Assembly (NCBI GenBank): GCA_902478605.1
Contig: CABSLQ010000034.1
Span: forward strand, 1 to 33,590
Source: an uncultured Oscillospiraceae bacterium
GTDB taxonomy: Bacteria > Bacillota > Clostridia > Oscillospirales > Acutalibacteraceae
DNA length: 33,590 nt
Direction of reading: 5' to 3'
A program made the translations under genes and the position numbers. The notes beneath the pieces are model-generated. The model saw only the letters and a list, made by a program, of their open reading frames with translations. It was not told where the DNA came from and did not search any database. The first letter of the stretch is position 1, and each line of letters begins with the position of its first letter. Below are positions 15,607 to 23,405 of the stretch, piece after piece.

Positions 15607-17177
15607 AGGACAAAGAGATGCAGAGCAAAATACAGCGGGCCTTTGCCCACGCGGTGCCCGACACCCTCGACACCGTCCTCCGGGACTGCGCCGCGCCGGG
15701 GGGCAACGTCATACCGATATCGGAGCCGAAAAAGACAAACCGGTGGATAAAGCGCGTGGCGGCGGCCGCGGCGGCCCTGGTCTTACTGGCCGGCGGCGTG
15801 ACCGGTTATCTGGTCTACAGCGGGCGGTATGCGGTGGCCTCCACCGTGTCGCTCGACGTCAATCCCAGCATCGAGCTGCAGGTCAACCGGCAGGAGCGGG
15901 TGCTGGCCGCAACCGCCCGCAATGAAGACGGCCAAAAGATTATGGGCGAGATGGATTTTGTCGGCAGCCAGCTGGATGTGGCGATCAATGCCCTGGTGGG
16001 TTCGATGCTGCGCAACGGGTATCTGAGCGAACTGGCCAATTCCATCCTCATCAGCGTGGATAACGAGGACCCTGCGGCGGCGGCCGCACTGCAGCAGAAG
16101 CTGACCGAAGAGGTGTCCCAGCTGATGGAGGCGAATACCTTTGAGGGTGCGGTGCTCAGCCAGACGGTTTCGGCCGACGAGGAGCTGCAGCAGCTGGCGC
16201 AGACCTATGGCATCACGGTGGGCAAGGCCCGGCTTATTCAGCAGATAACCGCCAGTAATCCGCTGTACGCTTTTGCGGATCTGGCGCCGCTGTCCATCAA
16301 TGAGCTCAACCTGCTGAGCACATCGGGAAGCACCGGGCTGGAAGCCGTCGAATCGGTCGGTACGGCCAGCGATAAAGCCTATATCGGGCATGAAAAGGCC
16401 AGAGATGCGGCGCTGCAGGATGCCGGCGTGACGGCCGCCCAGGCCTCCGGGCTGGAGGTGGAGATGGATTACGACGACGGGCTGATGGTGTACGAGGTGG
16501 AATTCCGGGCGAACGGCCGGGAATATGAGTATGAAGTGAATGCCCTTTCCGGCGAAATTGTGCGCCGAAACAACGAAGTGGATGACGACACGCGGCCCAC
16601 CACCCAGCCGACTCAGCCCGGCGCGACCACCTCCGGCGGCGCGGCTTCCTCCGGCAGCACAACCACCGGTCAGACAACCGCCGGATCTGCCGCCGCGTAT
16701 ATCGGGGAGGATAAGGCCAAAAGCATCGCCCTGGAGCGCGCCGGCGTGACGGCTGAGGCCATACGGGAATACCGCATCGAGCTGGAACGGGAAAACGGCC
16801 GGATGGTGTACGAGGTGGAATTCGAGGCGGGCGGCTTTGAATATCAGTACGAGATCGATGCCGCGGCCGGAACGGTGCTGCATGAGGATAAAGAGTGGGA
16901 CGACGACGCGCAGGCGCGGCCGACCACGACCACCGGTACTTCCACCGCTTCTACTGCTTCCGCGGCGTATATCGGAGTGGAACGGGCCAGGAGCATCGCC
17001 CTCGAGCGCGCCGGCGTGGCCGCCGGGGATATCCGGGAGTATCAAATCGAGTTAGAACGGGACGACGGCCGGGTGTTCTACGAGGTGGAATTCAAGGCGG
17101 GCGGTTACGAGTATCAGTATGCGATCGATGCCGCAAGCGGCACCATTCTCCATCAGGAAAAGGAGCGGGACGACTGA
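15603..17177 (+). CDS. RsgI-like anti-sigma protein with three PepSY domains
   Basis: A 524-residue single-pass membrane protein. Residues 1-50 are a short cytoplasmic part (presumed sigma-binding), and 52-71 form the transmembrane helix. Residues about 77-110 (ASTVSLDVNPSIELQVNRQE) match the conserved extracellular domain of RsgI-like anti-sigma factors. A helical region follows to about 255. Then come three PepSY repeats starting at residues 260, 366 and 456, each with YIG..(K/R)A..(I/A)AL..AGV and YEVEF(R/E/K)A(N/G)G.EY.Y. They are separated by Thr/Ser/Pro-rich linkers containing PTTQPTQPG. Repeats 2 and 3 are also close at DNA level, indicating recent duplication. ATG 15603 follows AAAGGAG and overlaps the sigma stop. 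Anti-sigma function is inferred from context. PepSY domains may bind a protease, peptide or polymer; the ligand is unknown. Confidence 0.82.
   Translation: MKDKEMQSKIQRAFAHAVPDTLDTVLRDCAAPGGNVIPISEPKKTNRWIKRVAAAAAALVLLAGGVTGYLVYSGRYAVASTVSLDVNPSIELQVNRQERVLAATARNEDGQKIMGEMDFVGSQLDVAINALVGSMLRNGYLSELANSILISVDNEDPAAAAALQQKLTEEVSQLMEANTFEGAVLSQTVSADEELQQLAQTYGITVGKARLIQQITASNPLYAFADLAPLSINELNLLSTSGSTGLEAVESVGTASDKAYIGHEKARDAALQDAGVTAAQASGLEVEMDYDDGLMVYEVEFRANGREYEYEVNALSGEIVRRNNEVDDDTRPTTQPTQPGATTSGGAASSGSTTTGQTTAGSAAAYIGEDKAKSIALERAGVTAEAIREYRIELERENGRMVYEVEFEAGGFEYQYEIDAAAGTVLHEDKEWDDDAQARPTTTTGTSTASTASAAYIGVERARSIALERAGVAAGDIREYQIELERDDGRVFYEVEFKAGGYEYQYAIDAASGTILHQEKERDD
16380..17177 (+). 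repeat. Three in-gene PepSY repeat units
   Basis: Units begin at 16380, 16698 and 16968. The last two share long stretches such as AGCATCGCCCT, GAGCGCGCCGGCGTG and TACGAGGTGGAATTC, while the first is more diverged. Spacing is 318 then 270 bases, because the linkers differ in length. Unequal recombination between units could change the copy number. Confidence 0.75.
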
Positions 17178-17196
17178 TCCGCTGCGACAGGCAAAT

Positions 17197-17228
17197 AAAA
17201 GCACCGGCGCCGCGGCGCCGGTGCTTTT
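17197..17228. terminator. Perfect bidirectional terminator
   Basis: AAAAGCACCGGCGCC / GGCGCCGGTGCTTTT is a perfect 15-bp inverted repeat with a two-base centre. The A-tract and T-tract ends give a U-tract in either direction. It serves both the sigma/anti-sigma operon (plus) and the convergent lipoprotein gene (minus). Confidence 0.93.
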
Positions 17229-17236
17229 CGTTTGAA

Positions 17237-18334
17237 TCAGTCCACGGGTCCGGCAACCGTCACGATAACCATTCTGGTTTCGCTGCTTACCCCGATCATG
17301 ACAGAGGACCCACACGGTCGGTTCATATAGATCAAATCGCCGTCGCTTGTCGTTTCCGAATAGCTGTAGCCGCACCGGCGCAGCAGGCTGTCATAATCGC
17401 GGATGCAGGTGTCGGCATTGTCTTCCAGAGAAGATATGCTGTACGCGATACTCTGGGATTTAATGGAGCCTTTTACTGTCACATTGCCCTTTTGATAATA
17501 CGGGATATTCAACATGGCGCCGAAATCCGGAGCATAGGCAAAGCCCTCGTAGGTTTCCACATCCGAGGGGATGGGGGAAGGCGAGCCGGAATCGGAAGGA
17601 GAAGTGCCGCCCGTTACATTCAGCTTGAAGGTGGCTTTTTCCTTTTGATGTGTGGAGGTATAATATTCGACTTTGACTGTGACGGTGTCGCCGGTGTTTT
17701 TAACCTGATAAGCCTGCTGCGCACCGGTGCATTTTGTCCCGACAGCGCACACCTTGGGGGCTGCCGTATGCGTGCAGGGATAGGTGTCGGCCGCTTCGCC
17801 GTCCGCATCATAGACATAAAAGGAGACCGATGAAAAGAACAGATCCTGATAGCTGCCGGTATATCCGAGATTCTCATAATCATAGGTGAGGATCAGGCAG
17901 TCCTTGTATCCGGCGCTGTCGCTGAAGCGGTTGCAGAACGTGTGTCTGGCTACGCCTGTAAAAGTCAGCTTCCACTGGCCGTTTACCTCCCACGTCTCAC
18001 CGGTATGGAATGTTTTTTCCTGTACCGGCGCCTGTGTTGTCACTGCGGACGCCTGTGTTGTCTGTTTCTTTGTCGTCGTGGCCTTGGTCGTGATCTTTGT
18101 CGTGGCCTTGGCCGGCTCTCTGGTGGAAGATGGCCATTTTGCGGCGCTCTGCGTCGCCGATTCTGCTTCGGTTATGGCGGTTGTAAGAGGCACTTCCGTT
18201 GTTACTGCTTCTGTCTGCACACTGGCGGTTGTGGAGGTTTGTGAATCGCTGGACAGGGGTTGCCCGGGCTGGCGGCTGCACCCGGTTAACAGACACACGC
18301 ACAACACGCCGCACCATAAACCTTTGACTTTCAT
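17237..18334 (-). CDS. Secreted lipoprotein with DUF4352/DUF5067-like domain
   Basis: A 365-residue lipoprotein. The signal peptide MKVKGLWCGVLCVCLLTGCS ends in an LTGC lipobox with Cys19 as the lipidated residue. Residues about 22-105 are a Thr/Ser-rich linker. Residues about 107-240 (FHTGETWEVNGQWKLTFTGV, then DCLILTYDYENLGY and VEYYTSTHQKEKATFKLNV) resemble the immunoglobulin-like DUF4352/DUF5067 fold common in clostridial lipoproteins. A Ser/Pro linker precedes a C-terminal domain (about 262-365) that I do not recognise. AGGAG precedes the ATG. It is divergent from an XRE regulator and shares its dyad-containing intergenic region, so it may be that regulator's target. The function is unknown. 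Confidence 0.78.
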   Translation of the reverse strand: MKVKGLWCGVLCVCLLTGCSRQPGQPLSSDSQTSTTASVQTEAVTTEVPLTTAITEAESATQSAAKWPSSTREPAKATTKITTKATTTKKQTTQASAVTTQAPVQEKTFHTGETWEVNGQWKLTFTGVARHTFCNRFSDSAGYKDCLILTYDYENLGYTGSYQDLFFSSVSFYVYDADGEAADTYPCTHTAAPKVCAVGTKCTGAQQAYQVKNTGDTVTVKVEYYTSTHQKEKATFKLNVTGGTSPSDSGSPSPIPSDVETYEGFAYAPDFGAMLNIPYYQKGNVTVKGSIKSQSIAYSISSLEDNADTCIRDYDSLLRRCGYSYSETTSDGDLIYMNRPCGSSVMIGVSSETRMVIVTVAGPVD

Positions 18335-18362
18335 TTCTACCCACTCCTAAGTATGTATTTAT

Positions 18363-18378
18363 GCGGCTGCAGAGCCGC
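18363..18378 (-). promoter_or_regulatory. Hairpin in lipoprotein gene leader
   Basis: GCGGCT-GCAG-AGCCGC is a perfect 6-bp stem with a 4-base loop, 29 bases upstream of the lipoprotein start codon and therefore in its probable 5' UTR. It could stabilise or attenuate the mRNA, or be a protein-binding palindrome. Confidence 0.35.
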
Positions 18379-18480
18379 GCAACAGTGTTTACATATATAA
18401 AGACCTTTGCATACGCGGAAAATGACGAAACCATTTTGTCCTGTACAAAATTTAGCGATTCTAGGCTTGTCTCGCTATAG

Positions 18481-18510
18481 CACATTTGTATTCAATTGAA
18501 AGCATATGTG
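18481..18510 (+). promoter_or_regulatory. 30-bp dyad, candidate operator of the XRE divergon
   Basis: The 30 bases centred at 18495/18496 form an imperfect palindrome in which 12 of 15 position pairs are complementary, with core TTCAATTGAA and outer arms CACAT / ATGTG. A second inverted pair TAGCGA / TCGCTA lies just upstream (18453-18458 and 18472-18477). Position and symmetry suit binding by the XRE-type dimer encoded next door, controlling one or both divergent genes. Confidence 0.5.
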
Positions 18511-18562
18511 TTCAATGGTTTTTAAAAGCTGCCTTAATAAAGAGCTAAGGAGACTTTGGAGA

Positions 18563-18820
18563 ATGCTTGATGCAAAAACGGTGGGAACGGTTATACAGCG
18601 TTATCGCGAAAGAAAGGGGCTATCGCAGGAAGTATTAAGCAGCTTTGCGGATATTGGCCGCACCCATTTGAGCGCAATTGAACGGGGAACACGCAAGCCC
18701 ACATTGGAAACATTCTTTAAAATCAGCACGGCCTTAGGCATAAGTGCAAGCGATTTAATGAAAGCGATAGAAGACGAAATAAAAAAGCAGCAGACAGATG
18801 TGGATCGTCTGCTTTTCTGA
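18563..18820 (+). CDS. XRE-family HTH regulator
   Basis: An 85-residue protein consisting almost entirely of one Cro/C1-type helix-turn-helix: VGTVIQRYRERKGLSQEVLS, IGRTHLSAIERGTRKPTLET and FFKISTALGISASDLM. These are the five-helix signature of the family. A short charged C-terminal helix (EIKKQQTDVDRLLF) may aid dimerisation. The frame is open back to 18506, but ATG 18563 is preferred because homology starts there and AAGGAG/TGGAG lie upstream. It is transcribed away from the lipoprotein gene. It resembles restriction-modification controllers or SinR-like regulators in size, but no restriction genes are nearby. Targets are inferred to be itself and perhaps the lipoprotein gene. Confidence 0.88.
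   Translation: MLDAKTVGTVIQRYRERKGLSQEVLSSFADIGRTHLSAIERGTRKPTLETFFKISTALGISASDLMKAIEDEIKKQQTDVDRLLF
18789..18816 (+). terminator. Terminator overlapping 3' end of XRE gene
   Basis: AGCAGAC (18789-18795) and GTCTGCT (18807-18813) form a 7-bp stem with an 11-base loop, followed by TTTC. It lies within the last codons of the gene. It is weak but well placed. Confidence 0.45.
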
Positions 18821-18950
18821 AGCTTTCACCTTACGGAAACCATTATTCCACCGATGGTTGTAACCGTTGGATACGGCATGTACGTACCGCAGCCGGAACA
18901 GGGTCTGCGCCGGCAGACTTGTATGGGCGTGTGCCGCTTTCTATGAACAA

Positions 18951-18983
18951 AAGGAGCGGCTGCCATTTTGGCAGCCGCTCCTT
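18951..18983 (-). terminator. Terminator of htrA (minus strand)
   Basis: A perfect 14-bp inverted repeat AAGGAGCGGCTGCC / GGCAGCCGCTCCTT with a five-base centre. Read on the minus strand, the stem is followed by TTTTGTTC, directly downstream of the HtrA stop. Confidence 0.9.
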
Positions 18984-18994
18984 GGCGATCAAAT

Positions 18995-20554
18995 TCAGCT
19001 TTCAGCCAGGACGCATTCCACATTGAAGGAGACCGTCTGGCCAGTGCGGCTTTCCACCCGCATGAGGGTCAGGGTGATGGTATCGCCGACATTGTACTTG
19101 GTCAATTCGGTGCGCATGGCGGTGTAGGAGGTCACACGCGTGCCGTTGACGTGGGTGATGATGTCGCCGGCCTGCGCATTGGTGCCCTGCAGGACCGAGT
19201 CGTCGTTTATCGAGTTTATCATGAAGCCTTCATAGCCGGGCGTGGTTACCTCGGTGCCCGTGATGCCCAGCATAACGCGGCCTTTGACCTTGCCGTATTT
19301 GAGCAGGTCGTCCACGATGGGTTTGGCTTCACTGATGGGGATGGAGAAGCCGAGCCCTTCATAGCCTTCGGCTGCGATTTTGGCCGAATTCACGCCAACA
19401 ACCTGCCCCTGGTTGTTGATGAGGGGGCCGCCCGAGTTGCCGGGGTTGATGGCGGCGTCGGTCTGCAGGCATTTGATGGAATACCCGGTGTCCTCGTACA
19501 CGTCACGCGCCAGGCCCGACACAATGCCCTGTGAAGCCGACCATTCCAGTCCGCCGGCGTTGCCCAGCGCGATCACCCGATCGCCCATGGCCAGCTGAGA
19601 AGAATCGCCGAACTCGGCTTCCTGCAGATTAGCGGCCGTGATCTTGATCACGGCGAGATCGGTGTCCTTGTCGGAGCCGATAATCTGGGCGTCTTCGTAC
19701 ACCGTGCCGTCATAGGTGGTCACGTCGATGCGGGCATAAGGCTGGTTGGTATCCTCGTTGATAACGCAGTGCTCGTTGGTGATGATATACCCGTCCGACG
19801 TCATGATAATGCCGCTGGAGACGCCCGTCTGCTGTATGCTGGCATTGTCTGAACCGCCGAAGCCGCCGAAACCGCTGCGCACCTGCTCATACATGCTGAT
19901 GACCACGGTGGAATTGAGGTTCATATCGATAATTTCCCGGGTGGTCAGGCCGCCGTCCACCACGTCCTTATCCGAAAAGTCGAGGGTGGGCGCGTTGGGA
20001 TTTTCGGTGGTCGAGGTGCTGCCGCCCGAGGTGGTGGGGAGATTGTTCGGCGTTTGCCCGTTCATGGACAGCGCCAATAACACGGACAGGGTGATGATGA
20101 CGGCACCGCATACCACCGCGAGCGTTGCGATGACGATATTGGATTTATTCCGCTTCTTTTTGGGCGGCGTGGAGGGCGGCGTCTGATTGCCCCAGCCATA
20201 GGGATTATACTGGCCGGGCGGGGTATAAGAACCGCCGCCCGCCTGGGAGGCCGGCTGCCCGCCGGGCGCCTGCGGCTGGGTATAGGGACCGCCCCAGGAG
20301 TAGGCGGCCGCCTGCGGCGCGGGATCGGCCGCCGCGGCGGGCCCTTCGCCCGCCGGCGTGTCGGCGGCCGGTGCATCGGCTGCCGGGATATCGGCACGCT
20401 GCCAGCCCGCGTCCCCGTTGTCCGGGGCCGATCCGGCGGGCTCGGCGGGCGAAGCCGGCGCGGGTTCCTCCGGCGCGAAACCGGCGGGCGGCGGCGTCAC
20501 CAGCGGCTGTTCCTGCTTATTCGCATTGTTCTGCTCGTCAAACCAGTTGGACAT
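18995..20554 (-). CDS. htrA: HtrA/DegP-family membrane-anchored serine protease with PDZ
   Basis: A 519-residue trypsin-like quality-control protease acting outside the membrane. Residues 1-135 form a long cytoplasmic tail rich in Pro, Ala and Gly, ending in PPKKKRNK. The transmembrane anchor spans about 139-163. The protease domain shows the catalytic triad: IITNEHCVI (His262), KDTDLAVIK (Asp299) and NPGNSGGPL (Ser374). The PDZ domain covers about 425-515. The gene follows a two-component system on the same strand. In Bacillus the CssRS system controls htrA genes, so regulation by these neighbours is plausible but inferred. The start ATG 20554 has an AAAGG site and an AT-rich upstream region. 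Confidence 0.93.
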   Translation of the reverse strand: MSNWFDEQNNANKQEQPLVTPPPAGFAPEEPAPASPAEPAGSAPDNGDAGWQRADIPAADAPAADTPAGEGPAAAADPAPQAAAYSWGGPYTQPQAPGGQPASQAGGGSYTPPGQYNPYGWGNQTPPSTPPKKKRNKSNIVIATLAVVCGAVIITLSVLLALSMNGQTPNNLPTTSGGSTSTTENPNAPTLDFSDKDVVDGGLTTREIIDMNLNSTVVISMYEQVRSGFGGFGGSDNASIQQTGVSSGIIMTSDGYIITNEHCVINEDTNQPYARIDVTTYDGTVYEDAQIIGSDKDTDLAVIKITAANLQEAEFGDSSQLAMGDRVIALGNAGGLEWSASQGIVSGLARDVYEDTGYSIKCLQTDAAINPGNSGGPLINNQGQVVGVNSAKIAAEGYEGLGFSIPISEAKPIVDDLLKYGKVKGRVMLGITGTEVTTPGYEGFMINSINDDSVLQGTNAQAGDIITHVNGTRVTSYTAMRTELTKYNVGDTITLTLMRVESRTGQTVSFNVECVLAES

Positions 20555-20657
20555 TGTATCACAAACCTTTCCGGTTATTTTCTATACCTATATGATAGCG
20601 GTGATTTGTGTCTATTCCTTGAAAATTTTTGGGGGAATTTTTAAATTTCTGCCACAA

Positions 20658-22166
20658 TCAATCGCTTCCGGATTTTTTGGCATGATCCGTCCCTTTTCTG
20701 GAGGTCTCCTCCGGCTCGGGATCGGGCAGCCAGAAGGCAAATTCAGTGTATTCGCCCTGTACCGAGCGCACCACAATTTCCCCTTGATGCAGGTTGATGA
20801 CGCTCTTCACGATATAGAGTCCCAACCCAACGCCGTTTTTATCCAAGCTCCGTGACCGATCGCTTTTATAAAAGCGTTCGAACAGATGCGGCAGCTCCTG
20901 CGGCGGGACACCGTCGCCGCTGTTGCGTACGGAACAGTAGGCACGGCCGTTCTTTTTCTCCAGATGAATGGCGATGGTGCCGCCCTCGTTGGTAAACTTC
21001 ACCGCGTTGTCCAACAGGTTGTACAGCACCTGGCCCAGCAGATCGAAGTCGCCCGTCACCTCCATGCGGGGACAATCCTCCAGCCCGACAATGGAAATGT
21101 GCTTTTCGTCGATGCGCCGTTCAAAGGAAAGAAGCGCCGTACACGCTACCTCGGTCAAATCAAAGCGCACCGGTGTGATACGCAGTTCCCCGTTATCGAT
21201 GCGGGACAGATCCAGCATGGATTTGACCAGCCGGGAAAGGCGCTTGACCTCGCTGGAAACGATTTGCAGATAATAGTCGCGCTTTTCCTCCGGGATGGTG
21301 CCGTCGAGAATGCCGTCGATGAATCCGGCGATGGTGGTCATGGGCGTTTTGAGCTCGTGGGAGACGTTGGCCACAAAGCTGCGGCGCATGCCCTCCACCG
21401 AGGAGAGGGATACCGCCATGGCGTTAAGCGCGGCGGCGAGCTCCGCCACCTCGTCCTTACCCCGCACCGGGATGCGATAGCTGAAGTCCCCGTTGCCGAA
21501 GCTGCGGGTGGCCGCGGCCATCTGCCGCAGCGGGCGCACCAGGCGATAGGTCATCGCGTACAGCACGATAAAGGTCAGCGTCAGCACACCAAGCGCCGAA
21601 AGCAGAAACACCTGGAGGTTGTTGAGAATATAGGTGCCCAGTCCGCCGGCCGGTGAGGAGGCGAAGACATAGCCGATGATATCATGGGTGGTGGAGGCAA
21701 TAACGGGTGTGCCCGCCGTATACATGCGCTCGGCATACAGGCCGCCCAGGTTGCCCACCGCGAAATATTCCTGCCCGTCCAGGCCGCTTACGAGAGAGGC
21801 CAGCGCCGTCTGGTTGCCGACATGGGGGCAGTCGCTGCCGTCCGAACAAAGGAGCACTTCGCCCTGGCTGTCGGTGATGAGCAGCTGGGGCCGGTTGGGC
21901 ATGGAGGACAGCAGATCGAGCACCGGGGCGAGCGACTGCTCCACAATGGTGTAATAGCGGATCCCCGCCTCGTCCACTCTGACCTGCAGGGTATTGTTGG
22001 CCGTGTGTTCCGCCAGGCTTTCGGCGCTTTGCTCCAGCAGGGTTTTCCGCTCGTCCACCCAATACCGGGTGGAAAAGAGCAACTGCATACCGCCCATGGC
22101 CGCGAAGCTCACCACGATGACGACCGATATAACGGTAAAATATTTGGAAAAAATACTCTTGAACAC
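20658..22166 (-). CDS. Sensor histidine kinase (HAMP, HisKA, HATPase)
   Basis: A membrane kinase of 502 residues if started at GTG 22166; ATG 22220 would add 18 residues. The GTG is preferred because it has GGCGGAA upstream and begins FKSIFSKYFTVISVV, leading straight into transmembrane helix 1 (about 11-31). An extracellular sensor region (32-182) is followed by helix 2 (183-205) and HAMP (206-258). HisKA carries the H-box VSHELKTPMTTIAGF (His270), the N-box is LLDNAVKFTNEGG and the G-boxes include NGVGLGLYIVKSV. The last 20 residues are polar. It phosphorylates the response regulator encoded just upstream, and the two genes nearly abut or overlap. The signal is unknown, with envelope stress a reasonable guess given htrA next door. 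Confidence 0.92.
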   Translation of the reverse strand: MFKSIFSKYFTVISVVIVVSFAAMGGMQLLFSTRYWVDERKTLLEQSAESLAEHTANNTLQVRVDEAGIRYYTIVEQSLAPVLDLLSSMPNRPQLLITDSQGEVLLCSDGSDCPHVGNQTALASLVSGLDGQEYFAVGNLGGLYAERMYTAGTPVIASTTHDIIGYVFASSPAGGLGTYILNNLQVFLLSALGVLTLTFIVLYAMTYRLVRPLRQMAAATRSFGNGDFSYRIPVRGKDEVAELAAALNAMAVSLSSVEGMRRSFVANVSHELKTPMTTIAGFIDGILDGTIPEEKRDYYLQIVSSEVKRLSRLVKSMLDLSRIDNGELRITPVRFDLTEVACTALLSFERRIDEKHISIVGLEDCPRMEVTGDFDLLGQVLYNLLDNAVKFTNEGGTIAIHLEKKNGRAYCSVRNSGDGVPPQELPHLFERFYKSDRSRSLDKNGVGLGLYIVKSVINLHQGEIVVRSVQGEYTEFAFWLPDPEPEETSRKGTDHAKKSGSD

Positions 22167-22203
22167 CGGGCTTCCGCCTTTCGCATCATGCCACCGGAGG
22201 AGG

Positions 22204-22905
22204 TCAGCCGGCGGCCCCATCCTTCACTTCAAATTTATACCCGACGCCCCAAACCGTCTTGAGCGTCCACTGATCGGATACGCCGTCCAGCTTTTCGCGC
22301 AGCCGCTTGATGTGCACGTCCACCGTGCGGCTGTCCCCGTAATATTCGAAGCCCCACACCTCGTCGAGCAGCTGATCCCGGGTATACACACGGTTGGGGT
22401 TGCTCGCCAGATGATAGATGAGCTCCATCTCCTTGGGCGGCGTGTCGATCTGCTTGCCGCGCACGCGCAGCTCGTAGTTTTCCATGTTGATGTACAGCCC
22501 GTCGTAGCTGACTTCTTTCTTCTTTTTCTGGTCCTGGGCCCCGCTGCGGCGCAGGACGGCCTTGATGCGGGCGATGACCTCCTTGGTCTCAAAGGGCTTG
22601 ACCACATAGTCGTCCGCGCCAAGCTCGAGGCCCAGCACCTTGTCGAATACCTCGCCCTTGGCGGTGAGCATAATGATGGGGCAGGAGGATTTCTTGCGGA
22701 TTTCGCGGCACACCTGCCAGCCGTCGAGCTGCGGCATCATCACGTCGAGCAGCAGCAGATCCGGCTTCTCGGTATCGAACAGCTCGAGCGCCTTCATCCC
22801 GTTGGGGGCGATGACCGCTTCAAACCCTTCCTTCTCCAGATACAGACGCAGCAGCTCGCAGATATTGCTGTCGTCGTCCACCACCATGATTTTTATCCCG
22901 GCCAT
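22204..22905 (-). CDS. OmpR/PhoB-family response regulator
   Basis: A 233-residue two-domain regulator. The receiver (1-120) shows the acidic pair VVDDD, the phosphorylation site LLLLDVMMPQLDGW (Asp54), IIMLTAKGE (Thr81) and DYVVKPFE (Lys103). A Lys-rich linker (QDQKKKKE) leads to the winged-helix DNA-binding domain, with PKEMELIYHLASNPNRVYT, LLDEVWGFEYYGDSRTVDVH and KRLREKL, then TVWGVGYKFE. It is the cognate partner of the downstream kinase. AGGA-type sites precede the ATG. Together they resemble CssRS/PhoPR-type systems; the regulon may include htrA, which is inference from position. Confidence 0.94.
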   Translation of the reverse strand: MAGIKIMVVDDDSNICELLRLYLEKEGFEAVIAPNGMKALELFDTEKPDLLLLDVMMPQLDGWQVCREIRKKSSCPIIMLTAKGEVFDKVLGLELGADDYVVKPFETKEVIARIKAVLRRSGAQDQKKKKEVSYDGLYINMENYELRVRGKQIDTPPKEMELIYHLASNPNRVYTRDQLLDEVWGFEYYGDSRTVDVHIKRLREKLDGVSDQWTLKTVWGVGYKFEVKDGAAG

Positions 22906-22987
22906 TGTCCATCCTGTCCTTTCCTTATAAGGTAAAGCGTATTACTTTAAGTTTAGCAAAGCTTGGGCAAATGTATATGAACAGTAT

Positions 22988-23392
22988 TTAAATGTTTTGC
23001 TTTTTTTCTTCTTTTTTTGCGGGCGGCTGCCGGCTTGTCCACAGGGCCTTCACGTCGCGCAGGCCCTCGGCGATCTCTTCGCGGGAAAAGTCCCCCCGCC
23101 GCAATGTGCCGTCGTCCAGCGCGGCCAGCTCGTCATAAAATTCAAGGGCGATTTCCAAATGGGCCGGGTCCGGTTCCCGCTCCAGATGGGCGAACAGGAC
23201 GTCCTCCGCCTCGCCGATGCGTCCCTCGCTTACCAGCCGGCGCAGCAGGTGCCGCAGGTAGTTTTTTGCCGAGAAAACGCCCTGGCCGCTGAACACCTCT
23301 TCGGACAGGTCCTCCTGGTCGTGGTACACCATCTCCCGCAGGCCCCGGCCGAGCAGCTCGATTTGCCGCAGGATATAATCGTTGGGAAACAT
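22988..23392 (-). CDS. DUF6483-like protein of unknown function
   Basis: A 134-residue soluble protein starting MFPNDYILRQIELLGRGLRE, a pattern I associate with the small DUF6483 family of Clostridia (identification from memory, moderate certainty). The body is helical, with LRHLLRRLVSEGRIGEAEDVL and HLEIALEFYDELAALDD reading like a degenerate TPR-type repeat. The C-terminus is Lys-rich (PPAKKEEKKQNI). AAAGGAG lies close before the ATG. It sits 13 bases after hemW on the same strand, so it is probably co-transcribed with it. No catalytic motif is visible. Confidence 0.65.
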   Translation of the reverse strand: MFPNDYILRQIELLGRGLREMVYHDQEDLSEEVFSGQGVFSAKNYLRHLLRRLVSEGRIGEAEDVLFAHLEREPDPAHLEIALEFYDELAALDDGTLRRGDFSREEIAEGLRDVKALWTSRQPPAKKEEKKQNI

Positions 23393-23405
23393 ATGCGCTC
23401 CTTTC

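Noticed and set aside
15783..17045. Minus-strand frame opposite the RsgI-like gene
   Set aside because: It repeats in step with the PepSY repeats of the real gene and has no ribosome binding site or known domain.
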